A DNA stretch of 64,000 nt from Chimaeribacter coloradensis (GCF_002858715.1 NZ_PJZH01000009.1:62001-126000); one strand, 5' to 3'. Shown: positions 20,705 to 32,126, counted from the stretch's first letter. Numbers and translations are program-made. The notes: generated by a model from the sequence alone, not told the origin.

Positions 20705-20851
20705 TCAGGATTCGTAGTCCATGATGACTGCAACGTCGATTTGGTTATTTCTGAACCGCACCTCGCAGAGCGAACTGCGCGTTATCCACATAAAAATCAA
20801 CAGGGTGACGCAGATAACGATCAAACAAATAACCCCACTTTTTTGCAGCAT
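20705..20851 (-). CDS. hok: Hok/Gef-family type I toxin peptide
   Basis: A 48-residue membrane peptide beginning MLQKSGVICLIV. It has one hydrophobic segment (about 6-23) followed by TRSSLCEVRFRNNQ, the signature part of the Hok/Gef family including the conserved cysteine (C29), and a short C-terminal tail VAVIMDYES. Family members depolarise the inner membrane. TGGAGG lies just upstream of the ATG at 20851. A longer in-frame extension to 20908 is less likely. An overlapping mok-like frame and an antisense RNA candidate lie upstream, as in hok/mok/sok loci. Chromosomal copies are often inactivated; this frame is intact. Confidence 0.85.
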   Translation of the reverse strand: MLQKSGVICLIVICVTLLIFMWITRSSLCEVRFRNNQIDVAVIMDYES

Positions 20852-20912
20852 ACTGGCCTCCAATTCCTTGCCTCGCGGCGGGTAAAAGGCTAACCTGATG
20901 TTGTTCATGCAT
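20745..20912 (-). CDS. mok: Mok-like overlapping leader frame of the hok locus
   Basis: A 55-codon frame starts at ATG 20912 and overlaps most of the hok-like gene in another reading frame. This matches the mok frame, whose translation is needed for hok translation in R1-type systems and which is the direct target of Sok RNA. The peptide itself has no recognisable domain. Called from layout, not from sequence similarity. Confidence 0.45.
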   Translation of the reverse strand: MHEQHQVSLLPAARQGIGGQYAAKKWGYLFDRYLRHPVDFYVDNAQFALRGAVQK

Positions 20913-20955
20913 CGAGATTGGCCTCACTTGATTTACATTGAGTGGGGCCTTTTCT
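20903..20955 (+). ncRNA. sok: Sok-like antisense RNA candidate
   Basis: On the strand opposite the hok leader there is TTGCCT (20868-20873), a 17-base spacer, TAACCT (20891-20896), then after about 20 bases a stem GGCCTCACT (20920-20928) with AGTGGGGCC (20941-20949, one G-U pair) followed by TTTTCTTT. This predicts an RNA of about 50 to 55 bases covering the mok start at 20912, as Sok does. Exact ends are estimated. Confidence 0.55.
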
Positions 20956-21190
20956 TTGTCTGCACCGGATAACCCGGAACAGACATGTCCAGGCACCCGC
21001 CGGTAGCATACGCCTTTCTTTTTATTACGCAACGCTTTGATTATTTAGGATTTTATTTAGATAATGTCTGCGTTATGTTTCGTATGCGCGTTATTTTTTC
21101 CGGAAATAGATTGCGCCGTTTTTCCCCCTGCCTTGCGGCGTTCACAGGATCGGTTACCCTGACGCTATACGTGCAACAGGAATCCCCCTT
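20956..21190. other. hok leader promoter side and yidR upstream region
   Basis: The stretch holds the start region of the leftward hok/mok transcript and the promoter of rightward yidR. A/T-rich segments near 21030-21070 are possible promoters. No other gene is evident. Confidence 0.5.
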
Positions 21191-22471
21191 GTGACTAACG
21201 AAACCCAACTGACCTTTGATGACCGCGGCCATCAACTGACCAATATCAATGTCTGGACGCCTGACAGCCAGTGGCTGGTGTATGACGTCCGCCCCCACGG
21301 CGGGGAATTCAGCGGCCTGACCATCGAACGGGTCAATGTGAAAGACGGCACCACCGAGGTGATCTATACCGCCCGGGACGGTGCGCATGTCGGGGTGGTG
21401 ACGGTCAGCCCGGACGCGCCTGCACGCTATGCCTTTATCCACGGCCCGGAGCGGCCGGACAGCGAATGGCGTTATGACTTCCACCACCGGCGAGGCGTGA
21501 TTGTCAGCGAGCCGGATCGCCGGGAGGCCGTCACGCTTGATGCCATGAGCATCACCGCCCCCTACACGCCCGGCGCGTTGCGCGGCGGCAGCCATGTGCA
21601 TGTTTTCAGCCCGGACGGCAGCCGTCTCAGCTTCACCTATAACGATCATGTGCTGCATCAGCGTGACCCGGCGCTGGATCTGCGCAACGTCGGCATCGCC
21701 GTGCCGCTCCATGCCGTTGTCCCGGTGAAGCACCACCCCCGTGAATATGACGGCAGCCACTTCTGCGTGCTGGTGAGCCGCACGACGCCGCAACCGCAGC
21801 CCGGCAGTGATGAGGTCAGCCGTGCCTATGAAGAGGGTTGGGTCGGCCAGCAGGGCTATGTGAAAGAGGATGGCCGCCGCCAGCGCTGGGCGCTGGCCTT
21901 TATCGGCGATACCCGCGCGCCGTCGGGCGAGAAACTGCCGGAAGTGTTTATCGTGGATTTGCCGGAAAATGATGCTGACCTGGCGCACGCCGGTGAGATC
22001 CCGCTACAGGGCACGGAAACCGACATGCCGGCCCCGCCGCGTGGCGTGATGCAGCGGCGGCTGACTTTTACCGCCTCGCGCGCTTTCCCGGGCGTGGTCA
22101 GCCAGCCGCGGCACTGGCTGCGTGCCGCGCCGGACGGCAGTGAAATCGCCTTCCTGATGAAAGATGAGCAGGGCGTGGTGCAACTGTGGGGCATCTCGCC
22201 CAACGGCGGCGAGCCGCGCCAGATTACCCACAGCCCGTGGGCGGTGCAGTCCGCCTTCAGCTGGCGGGCCGACGGCAAAAAGCTGGCGCTGATCTGCGAC
22301 AACAGCGTCATGCTGTGTGATGCCGCCACCGGCGCGCTGTCACGGCTGACCGCCCGCAGTGACGAGCCGCCACTGGGCGATGCGGTGGTGTTCTCCCCGG
22401 ACGGCACCCAGGTGGCGTTTATGCGCAACATCGGGGGCCGGGCGCAACTCTTCGTCACCCACGTGCGCTGA
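21191..22471 (+). CDS. yidR: DUF3748 family protein YidR
   Basis: A 426-residue protein of the YidR/DUF3748 family. It contains repeated TolB/WD40-like blade motifs (SPDGSRLSFTYN, APDGSEIAFLM, RADGKKLALI, SPDGTQVAFM), so a beta-propeller is likely. No signal peptide is visible. Function is unknown to me. It starts at GTG 21191 with a purine-rich CAGGAA upstream. The yidQ/ibpAB neighbourhood matches enterobacterial order. Confidence 0.9.
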   Translation: MTNETQLTFDDRGHQLTNINVWTPDSQWLVYDVRPHGGEFSGLTIERVNVKDGTTEVIYTARDGAHVGVVTVSPDAPARYAFIHGPERPDSEWRYDFHHRRGVIVSEPDRREAVTLDAMSITAPYTPGALRGGSHVHVFSPDGSRLSFTYNDHVLHQRDPALDLRNVGIAVPLHAVVPVKHHPREYDGSHFCVLVSRTTPQPQPGSDEVSRAYEEGWVGQQGYVKEDGRRQRWALAFIGDTRAPSGEKLPEVFIVDLPENDADLAHAGEIPLQGTETDMPAPPRGVMQRRLTFTASRAFPGVVSQPRHWLRAAPDGSEIAFLMKDEQGVVQLWGISPNGGEPRQITHSPWAVQSAFSWRADGKKLALICDNSVMLCDAATGALSRLTARSDEPPLGDAVVFSPDGTQVAFMRNIGGRAQLFVTHVR

Positions 22472-22531
22472 AAAGCAGCAGGCCGGGGTGCGGTTCGGGC
22501 AACCCGGCCGGGGTTTCACGGTGATAAGCGG

Positions 22532-22873
22532 TCAGGGGTTCGCGGCGACCTGGGTCGCGCCGCTGGTGGCCAGGGTTCTGGCCTCACTCTGGCGGATACG
22601 TTCACGCGGCGAGTCGGGCGCTTTGTCACGCCCGGCGCGGTAGTAGTCATACGGCAGCATCAGGGTGTCCGCCACCGCGCTGAAAGGCAGGTCGACCGCC
22701 AGCAGCGGCGTCAATGCCCAGCTGGTGTCGTCACTTTTCATCATCGCCACATTGGCACGGGTACCGGGGTAATACCCCTGATCGGCGCCGGTGTGGCTCA
22801 TTACGCTGGAACAGCCGGCGGTTGCCATAAATGCACAGCCGGTTGCTATCGGCAATAATGTTGTTCTTATCAT
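22532..22873 (-). CDS. yidQ: YceK/YidQ family lipoprotein
   Basis: A 113-residue lipoprotein with a signal peptide and lipobox ATAGC (cysteine about residue 20). The mature part is the YceK/YidQ family domain, including VDLPFSAVADTLMLPYD, a pattern shared by YidQ proteins. Start at ATG 22873 chosen because it gives a compact signal peptide. Divergent from ibpA and convergent with yidR. Outer-membrane location is inferred. Confidence 0.9.
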   Translation of the reverse strand: MIRTTLLPIATGCAFMATAGCSSVMSHTGADQGYYPGTRANVAMMKSDDTSWALTPLLAVDLPFSAVADTLMLPYDYYRAGRDKAPDSPRERIRQSEARTLATSGATQVAANP

Positions 22874-23064
22874 AGTAATCCATCCCACGCTACGCGCTGG
22901 CCTGTCTGCTGTGTCATCAGACTTATAGCATTAGTCCGCTCTTTTTAGGTGCTTACACACAGGCACTGTGGCGGTCGTCTCATTTCAGTGTAAATCATCA
23001 GGCGGATTTCGCCGGTTTGTTTTGCGCCGCGCCAAAAAAGCGGTAAAAAAATGAAAAAAATGAT

Positions 23065-23092
23065 CTTGAAAAGCACGGCACCGGCACCATCT
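23065..23092 (+). promoter_or_regulatory. Sigma-32 heat-shock promoter of ibpA
   Basis: CTTGAAA (23065-23071), 13 bases, then CACCATCT (23085-23092). This is close to the sigma-32 consensus CTTGAAA / CCCCATNT. It leaves a leader of about 90 bases before ibpA, long enough for a ROSE-type RNA thermometer. Confidence 0.8.
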
Positions 23093-23194
23093 TATTCTTG
23101 CGGTCAGAAAAGAGTACGCCGTCAGGGTATTCGCACCGCAGCCTGTCCATCCGGAAGGCTTTTATATTCACTCGCTGCCTGTCAGGAGAAGAAA

Positions 23195-23605
23195 ATGCGT
23201 AATTATGATCTTGCCCCGTTATACCGTTCCGCCATCGGCTTTGACCGTCTGTTTAATCTGATCGAGTCCGGCCAGAATCAGGGCGGCGGTTACCCCCCTT
23301 ACAATGTCGAGCTGGTTGACGAAAACCACTACCGTATCGCCATCGCCGTGGCCGGTTTTGCTGATGACGAACTGGATATCACCGCCCATGACAACCTGCT
23401 GGTGGTGAAAGGCGCGCGGGCCAATCCGCCGGCTGACCGCACCTATTTATATCAGGGCATTGCCGAGCGCAATTTCGAGCGTAAATTCCAGCTGGCCGAA
23501 CATATTCAGGTAAAAGGCGCCAATATGGAAAACGGTTTACTGTTTATCGACCTGGAACGTATTGTGCCGGAAACCCTGAAACCACGCCGGATTGAAATTA
23601 AATAA
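23195..23605 (+). CDS. ibpA: Small heat shock protein IbpA
   Basis: A 136-residue alpha-crystallin-type chaperone ([12 protein letters not shown] start) that binds aggregating proteins for later refolding by ClpB/DnaK. The ATG at 23195 with AGGAG upstream is chosen; an earlier in-frame ATG at 23051 lies upstream of the sigma-32 promoter and cannot be in the transcript. Followed by ibpB after 189 bases. Confidence 0.97.
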   Translation: MRNYDLAPLYRSAIGFDRLFNLIESGQNQGGGYPPYNVELVDENHYRIAIAVAGFADDELDITAHDNLLVVKGARANPPADRTYLYQGIAERNFERKFQLAEHIQVKGANMENGLLFIDLERIVPETLKPRRIEIK

Positions 23606-23794
23606 GCCAGCGAAGGTTTACCGGTTATATATGACATGGTGATGACATTCTCTGGCGGTAATTTCATAACGAATTAATTCCGTCAGGAAAACATCACCTG
23701 TACAGCCTGTTATTGTCTATTTCCATCAGCCTGCCGTCAGGAGGCTGCCCGGTTTACCGGGAATATCATCTCGCTTCATAGAAGGAGTTTTAGT

Positions 23795-24247
23795 ATGCGT
23801 AACTACGATCTGTCCCCTTTACTGCGTCAGTGGATTGGCTTCGACAAACTGGCCAGCTCCATGCAGGGCGGCCCGGACGCCCAGGGCTTCCCGCCCTATA
23901 ACATCGAAAAAAGCGATGACAACCACTACCGCATCTCACTGGCGCTGGCCGGCTTCAAACAGGATGAACTGGATATTGAAGTCGAAGGCCCGCGGCTGAC
24001 CGTGCGCGGCACGCCGACACCGCCGAAAAAAGAGGTGCAGTACCTGCATCAGGGCCTGATCTGCAAAGAGTTCAGCCTGAGCTTTACGCTGGCGGAGCAT
24101 ATGCAGGTGACGCAGGCGGAGTTTACCAACGGCCTGCTGCACATCGACCTGGTGCGTGAAGTGCCGGCCGAGCTTCAGCCGCAGCGTATCGCCATCGGCA
24201 ACAGCAGCAGCCAGAGCCGCCCGGCGCTGGAAAACCAGCAAAGCTGA
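23795..24247 (+). CDS. ibpB: Small heat shock protein IbpB
   Basis: A 150-residue paralogue of IbpA ([12 protein letters not shown]) with a Ser/Gln-rich C-terminal extension. It works with IbpA on aggregate-bound proteins. The 189-base leader has a GAAGGAG ribosome site and a CCCGG-TTTA-CCGGG hairpin close upstream, so it may have its own translational thermometer. A strong terminator follows. Confidence 0.96.
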   Translation: MRNYDLSPLLRQWIGFDKLASSMQGGPDAQGFPPYNIEKSDDNHYRISLALAGFKQDELDIEVEGPRLTVRGTPTPPKKEVQYLHQGLICKEFSLSFTLAEHMQVTQAEFTNGLLHIDLVREVPAELQPQRIAIGNSSSQSRPALENQQS

Positions 24248-24270
24248 TGCCTGCCTGAGCAGCGCACAAA

Positions 24271-24300
24271 AAAAGGGAGAGCCGTGAGGCTCTCCCTTTT
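24271..24300. terminator. Terminator after ibpB, bidirectional
   Basis: AAAAGGGAGAGCC (24271-24283) and GGCTCTCCCTTTT (24288-24300) form a perfect 13-bp stem with loop GTGA and A/T runs at both sides. It serves ibpAB and convergent avtA. Confidence 0.9.
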
Positions 24301-24323
24301 TTATGGCTTGATGGCGTGCGCAC

Positions 24324-25574
24324 TCAGCCTTCGGCGTGGGCGCGTTCGACCTCTTCCGCTAGGATCGCGACGCCGCGCTCAATTACTGCCGGGTCCGGCA
24401 CATAGTTCATGCGCATACACTGGTGGGTGTGCGGCCACTCGTGCTCCAGCCCCGGGAAGAAGTAGTTGCCCGGCACCATCAGCACCCCGCGCTGTTTCAG
24501 GCGCTGGTAGAGCGTTTCGGTGGTGATCGGCAGGTCTTTAAACCAGAGCCAGAGGAAAATTGCCCCCTCCGGTTTATGGATCAGGCAGCGATCTTCCGGC
24601 AAATAGCGGCGCAGAATCTCAATCGTGTGGTGTACGCGCTCGAAGTAGAACGGGCGGATCACCTCGTCCGAGAGCCGCAGCAGATCGCCGCGCTCAATCA
24701 TCTCTGCGGCAATCGCCGGGCCGATGCCGCCCGGTGCCAGGCTGATGATGCCGTTCATATTGCTGATGGCGGTGATCACCTTCTCATCAGCAATCACGAT
24801 GCCGCAGCGCGCACCCGGCAGGCCGAGTTTTGACAGGCTCATGCAGAGGATGGTGTTCGGGTTCCACAGCGGCGTGGCTTCGCTGAAGATGATGCCCGGG
24901 AACGGCACACCGTAGGCGTTATCGATCAGCAGCGGCACATCGTGCTGTTGTGCCAGCGCATCCAGCCGCATCAGCTCCTCATCGGTCAGCACGTTGCCGG
25001 TGGGGTTGGTGGGGCGGGAGACGCAGATCACGCCGATGTCATCGGTGATGTTCAAATGATCAAAATCGACATGATATTTGAACAGCCCGCCCGGCAGCAG
25101 CTCGATGGTGGGCTTGGTGGAGACGAACAGATCCTCATCCAGCCCGGCATCGGCATAGCCCAGGTATTCCGGGGCGAGCGGGAACAGCACGCGGCTCATG
25201 GTGCCGTCAGCGCGGCGGCCGGCAAACAGATTAAACAGGTAGAAGAAGGCGCTTTGGCTGCCGTTGGTCAGGGCGATATTTTTCGGCGAGATCTCCCAGC
25301 CCAGCTCTTCGCGCAGCATGGCCGAGAGCGCCCGCAGCAGCGCATCTTTGCCCTGCGGGCCGTCATAGTTGCACAACGCCTCATTCAGTTTGCCCTGCGC
25401 CAGCATCTCCTGAAACAGCTCCTGGAAATAGGTCTGCATTGCCGGGATCTGCGCCGGGTTGCCGCCGCCCAGCATCACCGCGCCCGGCGTACGCAGGCCG
25501 TCATTCATGTCGCCCATCAGGCGGGTGATACCGGAGAACCGGGTAAATTTTTCGCCAAAACGTGAAAACTTCAT
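24324..25574 (-). CDS. avtA: Valine--pyruvate transaminase AvtA
   Basis: A 416-residue class I PLP aminotransferase that makes alanine from pyruvate with valine as donor. The PLP lysine lies in SLSKLGLPGAR, with the conserved SRPTNPTGN and IDNAYG motifs upstream. Full length for AvtA. Downstream of malS on the same strand, as in E. coli; 110 bases separate them, so independent promoters are possible. Confidence 0.96.
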   Translation of the reverse strand: MKFSRFGEKFTRFSGITRLMGDMNDGLRTPGAVMLGGGNPAQIPAMQTYFQELFQEMLAQGKLNEALCNYDGPQGKDALLRALSAMLREELGWEISPKNIALTNGSQSAFFYLFNLFAGRRADGTMSRVLFPLAPEYLGYADAGLDEDLFVSTKPTIELLPGGLFKYHVDFDHLNITDDIGVICVSRPTNPTGNVLTDEELMRLDALAQQHDVPLLIDNAYGVPFPGIIFSEATPLWNPNTILCMSLSKLGLPGARCGIVIADEKVITAISNMNGIISLAPGGIGPAIAAEMIERGDLLRLSDEVIRPFYFERVHHTIEILRRYLPEDRCLIHKPEGAIFLWLWFKDLPITTETLYQRLKQRGVLMVPGNYFFPGLEHEWPHTHQCMRMNYVPDPAVIERGVAILAEEVERAHAEG

Positions 25575-25684
25575 ACAATGCTAATCAGTTGTTATCGGTG
25601 TGTGGTGATTCACCTTAACGCTACTGAGGGGCCGGTGCAATCAGTGTGCGGTTTCGGCGGCCACACCCTTTTCCAGGTAACGGC

Positions 25685-27751
<2,067 letters not shown>

Positions 27752-27866
27752 GGCGATCCATCTTCCTTGTGCGAAAAAGCGGGAAAGGGCCATGACAGTG
27801 TGCGGATTGCAGAGAAATCCGCCTCCTCCCCGGCGTAAATCGCGGTGGAGGAGGCGGGAGGAGGAG

Positions 27867-28844
27867 TTATTTTTTGAGCACTTCCGGGTTAACGCAGAAC
27901 TCTTTGACCTCACCAGTCAGCGCGGCGATCAGGTTATCCACGGCACAGGCCGCCATGCCGTAGCGGGTTTCATGGGTCGCGGAGCCGATGTGCGGCAGCG
28001 CCACCACGTTCGGCATTTTCAGCAACGGGGAGTCTTTCGGCAGCGGCTCCTGCTCAAATACATCCAGCCCGGCGGCGTGGATCACGCCGTTTTGCAGCGC
28101 CTCGATCAGCGCCTCTTCATCCACTACCGGGCCGCGCCCGGCGTTGACCAGAATGGCGCTGGATTTCATCTTCGCCAGCTGCTCGCGGCTGATCATATGG
28201 AAGGTTTCATCGGTGTGCGGCAGGCTGATGCAGAGGAAATCGGACTCAGACAGCAGCGTGTCGAGGTCACAGCGGCGCGCGTTGAAGCTGTTTTCCGCCT
28301 CGGCGTGCTGGCGGCGGGCGGTGTAGAGGATCGGCATATCGAAGCCGAGGTGGGCGCGTTTCGCCAGCGCCAGGCCGATGCGGCCCATGCCCAGGATGCC
28401 CATGGTTTTGTGGTGCACGTCCACGCCGAACCAGTCCGCGCCGATGCTGCCGTTCCACTCACCGGCTTTGACGCGCTCAGCGGATTCCACCGCGCGGCGG
28501 GCGGTCGCCAGCACCAGGGTCATCATGGTGTCGGCCACGGTGTCGGTCAGCACCGTCGGGGTATGCATCAGCGGAATGCCGCGGCGGGTCAGCTCTTCGA
28601 CATCAAAATTATCGAAGCCCACGGAAATGGTAGAAACACCGCGCAGGCGCGGCGCGTGGTCCAGCAACTCTTTATCTACCTTGCCGTTTGAGCCAATCAG
28701 CCCCTCCGCCTGTTGCAGGGCATCCAGGATCTGGGGGCGGGTGGTGCTGTTCATTCCGTTGAATTCAATGACATTGAAATGCTGGTCAAGGCGCTGGCGC
28801 AGATCGGCAGGAAGTTTTTTATACAGGACGATGGATGGCTTCAT
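27867..28844 (-). CDS. kguD: 2-keto-6-phosphogluconate / hydroxypyruvate reductase (GhrB/TkrA/KguD)
   Basis: A 325-residue D-isomer-specific 2-hydroxyacid dehydrogenase, closely resembling E. coli GhrB. It shows the NAD(P)-binding [10 protein letters not shown], the substrate-binding [10 protein letters not shown] and catalytic LPHIGSAT motifs. It closes a kguE-kguK-kguT operon, where the fourth gene reduces 2-keto-6-phosphogluconate to 6-phosphogluconate. GhrB-type enzymes also reduce glyoxylate and hydroxypyruvate, so both names are defensible. ATG 28844 has GGAG upstream. Confidence 0.9.
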   Translation of the reverse strand: MKPSIVLYKKLPADLRQRLDQHFNVIEFNGMNSTTRPQILDALQQAEGLIGSNGKVDKELLDHAPRLRGVSTISVGFDNFDVEELTRRGIPLMHTPTVLTDTVADTMMTLVLATARRAVESAERVKAGEWNGSIGADWFGVDVHHKTMGILGMGRIGLALAKRAHLGFDMPILYTARRQHAEAENSFNARRCDLDTLLSESDFLCISLPHTDETFHMISREQLAKMKSSAILVNAGRGPVVDEEALIEALQNGVIHAAGLDVFEQEPLPKDSPLLKMPNVVALPHIGSATHETRYGMAACAVDNLIAALTGEVKEFCVNPEVLKK

Positions 28845-28960
28845 TGCACACTCCGGCAAATAGGTTGTTGTAGAAGGGATTCTTCAAAATAGCACAACCT
28901 CCGCGCGGGACGATTGGGCGTTTGCCACAATGTTGCGCGGAGGTTAACAAATTGGATCAA

Positions 28961-30229
28961 TCAGGCAGCCTGGGCGTGCGGTTGCCTGGGCGTGGGTTTC
29001 ACCACCAGCGTCAGCACCACAGAGACCAGCAGGGCAATGGCCATAAACATGTAGGACGCGGCCGGGGTGCCGGTGGCCCCGTTCAGGTAGCCCACGAACC
29101 AGGAACCGAAGAACGAGCCGAGCGCGCCCATGCTGTTGATCAGTGCCATCGCGCCGCCCGCCACGTTACGCGGCAGCATCTCCGGGATGATGGCGAAGAA
29201 CGGGCCGTAAGGGGCGTACATCGCCGCACCGGCCACCACCAGCAGGCCATAGGAGACCCAGAAGTGGTTGGCACCGACCAGGTAAGAGCCGAGGAACGCC
29301 AGCGCGCCAATCAGCAGCAGCGGCCAGACGAACAGTTTGCGGTTCTGCATTTTGTCCGACAGCCAGGAGACCACGATCATCGCGACCGTCGCGGCGAGGT
29401 ACGGCCCGGCCGAGAGCCAGCCCGCTTCCACCATGCCCATCTCCATGCCGCTGCGCAGGATAGACGGCAGCCAGAGCACAAACCCATACACGCCGATACT
29501 CCAGGCGAAATACTGGATGCAGAGCAGAATCACATTGCGCGAACGGAACGCCTCGCCGTAGTTACGCACCGCTTTAATGCCTTCCTGCTCTTTCTGCAAT
29601 TGTGCTTCCAGCGCCGCTTTCTCTTCGTTGCTCAGCCAGGTGGCCTGCGACGGTTTGTCCTTCACCAGCACCCACCAGCAGAAGGCCCAGATCACCGCCG
29701 GGATACCCTCGATGATGAACATTTCACGCCAGCCGAACGCGTGGATCAGGTAGCCGGAGACCACCGACATCCAGAGCACCGTCACCGGGTTACCGAGGAT
29801 CAGGAAGGTGTTGGCGCGTGAGCGCTCCGACTTGGTGAACCAGTTACTGATGTAGATCAGCATTGCCGGCATCACGGCCGCTTCCACCACACCCAGCACA
29901 AAGCGGATGGCCGCCAGCATCGGGATGTTGCTCACTACCCCGGTCAGGGAGGCGCAGCCGCCCCAGACAATCAGCGACCAGAAGATCAGCTTTTTCACGC
30001 TGCGGCGTTCGGCATAGATCGCGCCGGGGATCTGGAAGAAGAAGTAACCGAGGAAGAACAGCGCCCCCAACAGGGAGGAGATGCCCTTGGTTACGCCGAG
30101 ATCCTCATTGATACCGGCCGCCGAGGCAAAGCTGAAGTTAGCGCGATCGAGGTACGCCAGGCTGTAAGTGATAAACACGATCGGCATGATGTACCACCAG
30201 CGTTTGGCGGCTATTTTGGCTTCGTTCAT
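28961..30229 (-). CDS. kguT: MFS 2-ketogluconate transporter
   Basis: A 422-residue anion:cation symporter family MFS protein with 12 predicted membrane segments and family motifs (YLDRANFSFA, GALFFLGYFFFQIPG, RFVLGVVEAAVMPA). Its place between the kinase and reductase matches KguT of the Pseudomonas kguEKTD operon. A gap of 124 bases from kguK may hold an internal promoter or processing site. Substrate inferred from context. Confidence 0.88.
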   Translation of the reverse strand: MNEAKIAAKRWWYIMPIVFITYSLAYLDRANFSFASAAGINEDLGVTKGISSLLGALFFLGYFFFQIPGAIYAERRSVKKLIFWSLIVWGGCASLTGVVSNIPMLAAIRFVLGVVEAAVMPAMLIYISNWFTKSERSRANTFLILGNPVTVLWMSVVSGYLIHAFGWREMFIIEGIPAVIWAFCWWVLVKDKPSQATWLSNEEKAALEAQLQKEQEGIKAVRNYGEAFRSRNVILLCIQYFAWSIGVYGFVLWLPSILRSGMEMGMVEAGWLSAGPYLAATVAMIVVSWLSDKMQNRKLFVWPLLLIGALAFLGSYLVGANHFWVSYGLLVVAGAAMYAPYGPFFAIIPEMLPRNVAGGAMALINSMGALGSFFGSWFVGYLNGATGTPAASYMFMAIALLVSVVLTLVVKPTPRQPHAQAA

Positions 30230-30353
30230 GTTCTGGTCCTTTATCAGGTCGGAGCATTCACTGCATATCTGTGTAGGGCAGAGGTCGTGATGCTCAGGAA
30301 TAGGGTATGTGTTCTGTTATCGGATGAACGCCTGCAAGGGGTTAATCACGCCG

Positions 30354-31310
30354 TTATTCACCCAGCGCAGCACGGGTCGGCAGCCCTTCACTGTCGCCCA
30401 CCGCCTGTACCGCCAGGCTGCCGATCTTATTGCCGCGTTCTACTGCCCGGTACAGCGGCAGCCCTTCGAGCAGGGCGCTGATCACCCCGACGGCGAAGCC
30501 GTCACCGGCACCCACAGTATCTACTACATTCTCCACGCGACAGGCCGGAACAGTGGCCTGTTCGCCGTCAGCACTTTTAAACCAGGCCCCGTCCGCACCG
30601 AGTTTGATCACCACCGCTTTCACACCGCGTGACAGGTAGAAATCGGCGATCTCCTCCGGCGTCTGTTTACCGGTGAGGATCTGGCCCTCTTTCAGCCCCG
30701 GCAATACCCAGTCGGCCTGGAAGGCCAGCTCATTGAGCGCCTCGACCATCGCCGCCTCGCTGGGCCACAGCACCGGCCGCAGGTTAGGGTCGAAGGAAAT
30801 GGTTTTCCCCATCTGGCGCATCGCCTTGGCGGCATGGCGGGCCAGCGCCAGCGAGCTTTGAGACAGCGCCGCCGCCACGCCGCTCAGGTGCAGGTGGCGC
30901 GCCGCGCCGAAATAGTCCGGGTTGAAGTCCTCAGGCGAGAGGTGGCTGGCGGCAGACCCTTTGCGGAAATATTCCACCGTGGGATCGGTGCCATCCAACC
31001 GCTTGTCTTTTAACTGGAAACCGGTGGGGTAGTGCGGGTCTACCGTGACCTGCCCGCTGTTGATCTGCTCTTTTTCCAGCTGTTGCAGCGTATAGCGGCC
31101 AAAGGAGTCGTTGCCGACCCGGCTGGCCCAGCCCACTTTCAGCCCCAGGCGCGCCAGGCCGATGGCCACATTCAGCTCCGCCCCGGCGATGCGCTTGGTG
31201 AAGTGCTCTGCCGCGGCCAGGTCGCCGGGCTGGTCGGCAACAAACATCGCCATCGCTTCACCAAAGGTCACGGCGTCCAGCGGGGTTACCGCATTGTTTT
31301 CAATCGTCAT
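30354..31310 (-). CDS. kguK: 2-ketogluconate kinase (PfkB family)
   Basis: A 318-residue ribokinase/PfkB sugar kinase with the signature DTVGAGDGFAVG holding the catalytic aspartate, and an N-terminal GEAMAMF lid region. Closely related KdgK enzymes act on 2-keto-3-deoxygluconate; the flanking kguE, kguT and kguD point to 2-ketogluconate. It starts 3 bases after kguE, so it is translationally coupled. Confidence 0.88.
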   Translation of the reverse strand: MTIENNAVTPLDAVTFGEAMAMFVADQPGDLAAAEHFTKRIAGAELNVAIGLARLGLKVGWASRVGNDSFGRYTLQQLEKEQINSGQVTVDPHYPTGFQLKDKRLDGTDPTVEYFRKGSAASHLSPEDFNPDYFGAARHLHLSGVAAALSQSSLALARHAAKAMRQMGKTISFDPNLRPVLWPSEAAMVEALNELAFQADWVLPGLKEGQILTGKQTPEEIADFYLSRGVKAVVIKLGADGAWFKSADGEQATVPACRVENVVDTVGAGDGFAVGVISALLEGLPLYRAVERGNKIGSLAVQAVGDSEGLPTRAALGE

Positions 31311-31313
31311 TCT

Positions 31314-32066
31314 TTACTCCGCGCGCAGCAGGTCAACATAGTGGCGGGTGACGGCAACCAGGTCGTCGCCCTCCAGGGGGAATTCGATGCCGCGGGGGGC
31401 ATCTTCCGGCAGGCGGGTCAACAGCTCGCGCCACTGGCCGTCGCTGTTGTCCAGCGCCACCGCGTGCCATTTTCCGGCGCGCTGCGTTGCGGCTTTCACA
31501 TGCACATAGGTGACGTGGTCGGCCAGCGTGTCCGCCGCGCAGTGCGGTGCCTGGCCGACCCAGTGCCAGTTGCCCATGTCGAAGGTCATGCCGATCGGCA
31601 GCGCGGCATCCGCCGCCGCACGCAGGAATGCGCTCATCGGCAGCAGCAGGCCGCAGTCCGGCGTCTGGTCATTTTCCACCACCAGCCGCACCGGCTGGGC
31701 ATCCAGCAGCGCTTTCAGCGCCCGCAGGCTGGTGCAGGGGCGGTAGTGGCCCAGCGAAAGCTTCATCACCCGCGCGCCCAGTTGCTGCGCCTCCAGGAAG
31801 AAGCTCTCCAGCTGCGGGTGGCAGGTGCCGTCCTCACAAAACAGCGCCTCAGGCACTGAATAGACGCACCCGAGCTGATGCTGGGCGATGTCGTCCCCCA
31901 GCGCCGGGAGCTGATCCAGTGACAGGCGGTCAAACAGCTCGCGGCGAATCTCCACGCTGTCGGCTCCGGCCTGTGCGATCACCGGCAACAACGCGGCCTG
32001 GCCGCCCAGCTCACGCACGCGATCGCTGCCGTAAGCTGCTGTCACTACTACAATTTCTCTGGTCAT
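31314..32066 (-). CDS. kguE: Sugar phosphate isomerase/epimerase, KguE-like
   Basis: A 250-residue AP-endonuclease-2-type TIM barrel of the sugar isomerase/epimerase family, with metal-ligand motifs VENDQT, FDMGNWHW and VHVKAAT, and IEFPLEGD at the end. First gene of the kgu operon; the ATG at 32066 is preceded by AGGAAC. The precise reaction of KguE is not firmly known to me. Two palindromes lie 44 to 108 bases upstream. Confidence 0.87.
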   Translation of the reverse strand: MTREIVVVTAAYGSDRVRELGGQAALLPVIAQAGADSVEIRRELFDRLSLDQLPALGDDIAQHQLGCVYSVPEALFCEDGTCHPQLESFFLEAQQLGARVMKLSLGHYRPCTSLRALKALLDAQPVRLVVENDQTPDCGLLLPMSAFLRAAADAALPIGMTFDMGNWHWVGQAPHCAADTLADHVTYVHVKAATQRAGKWHAVALDNSDGQWRELLTRLPEDAPRGIEFPLEGDDLVAVTRHYVDLLRAE

Positions 32067-32109
32067 TTCTGTTCCTCGTTGGCGGAATGTCCGCCGCACT
32101 CAACCCTGA

Positions 32110-32126
32110 TGAACGGTTAACGTTCA
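32110..32126. promoter_or_regulatory. Second palindrome upstream of kguE
   Basis: TGAACG and CGTTCA arms flank a 5-base centre (TGAACGGTTAACGTTCA), 44 bases upstream of the kguE start. It may be a leader operator for a LacI-family protein or an unrelated site. Confidence 0.4.

Noticed and set aside
20956-21032. Upstream extension of the mok-like frame to 21032
   Set aside because: The segment lies in the leader/promoter side; in hok loci the mok start is close to hok, and ATG 20912 fits that.
22004-22231. Frames opposite yidR
   Set aside because: Shadows of a GC-rich coding gene with no start signals.
23051-23194. N-terminal extension of ibpA from ATG 23051
   Set aside because: The sigma-32 promoter at 23065-23092 is downstream of that ATG, and homologues start at MRNYDL.
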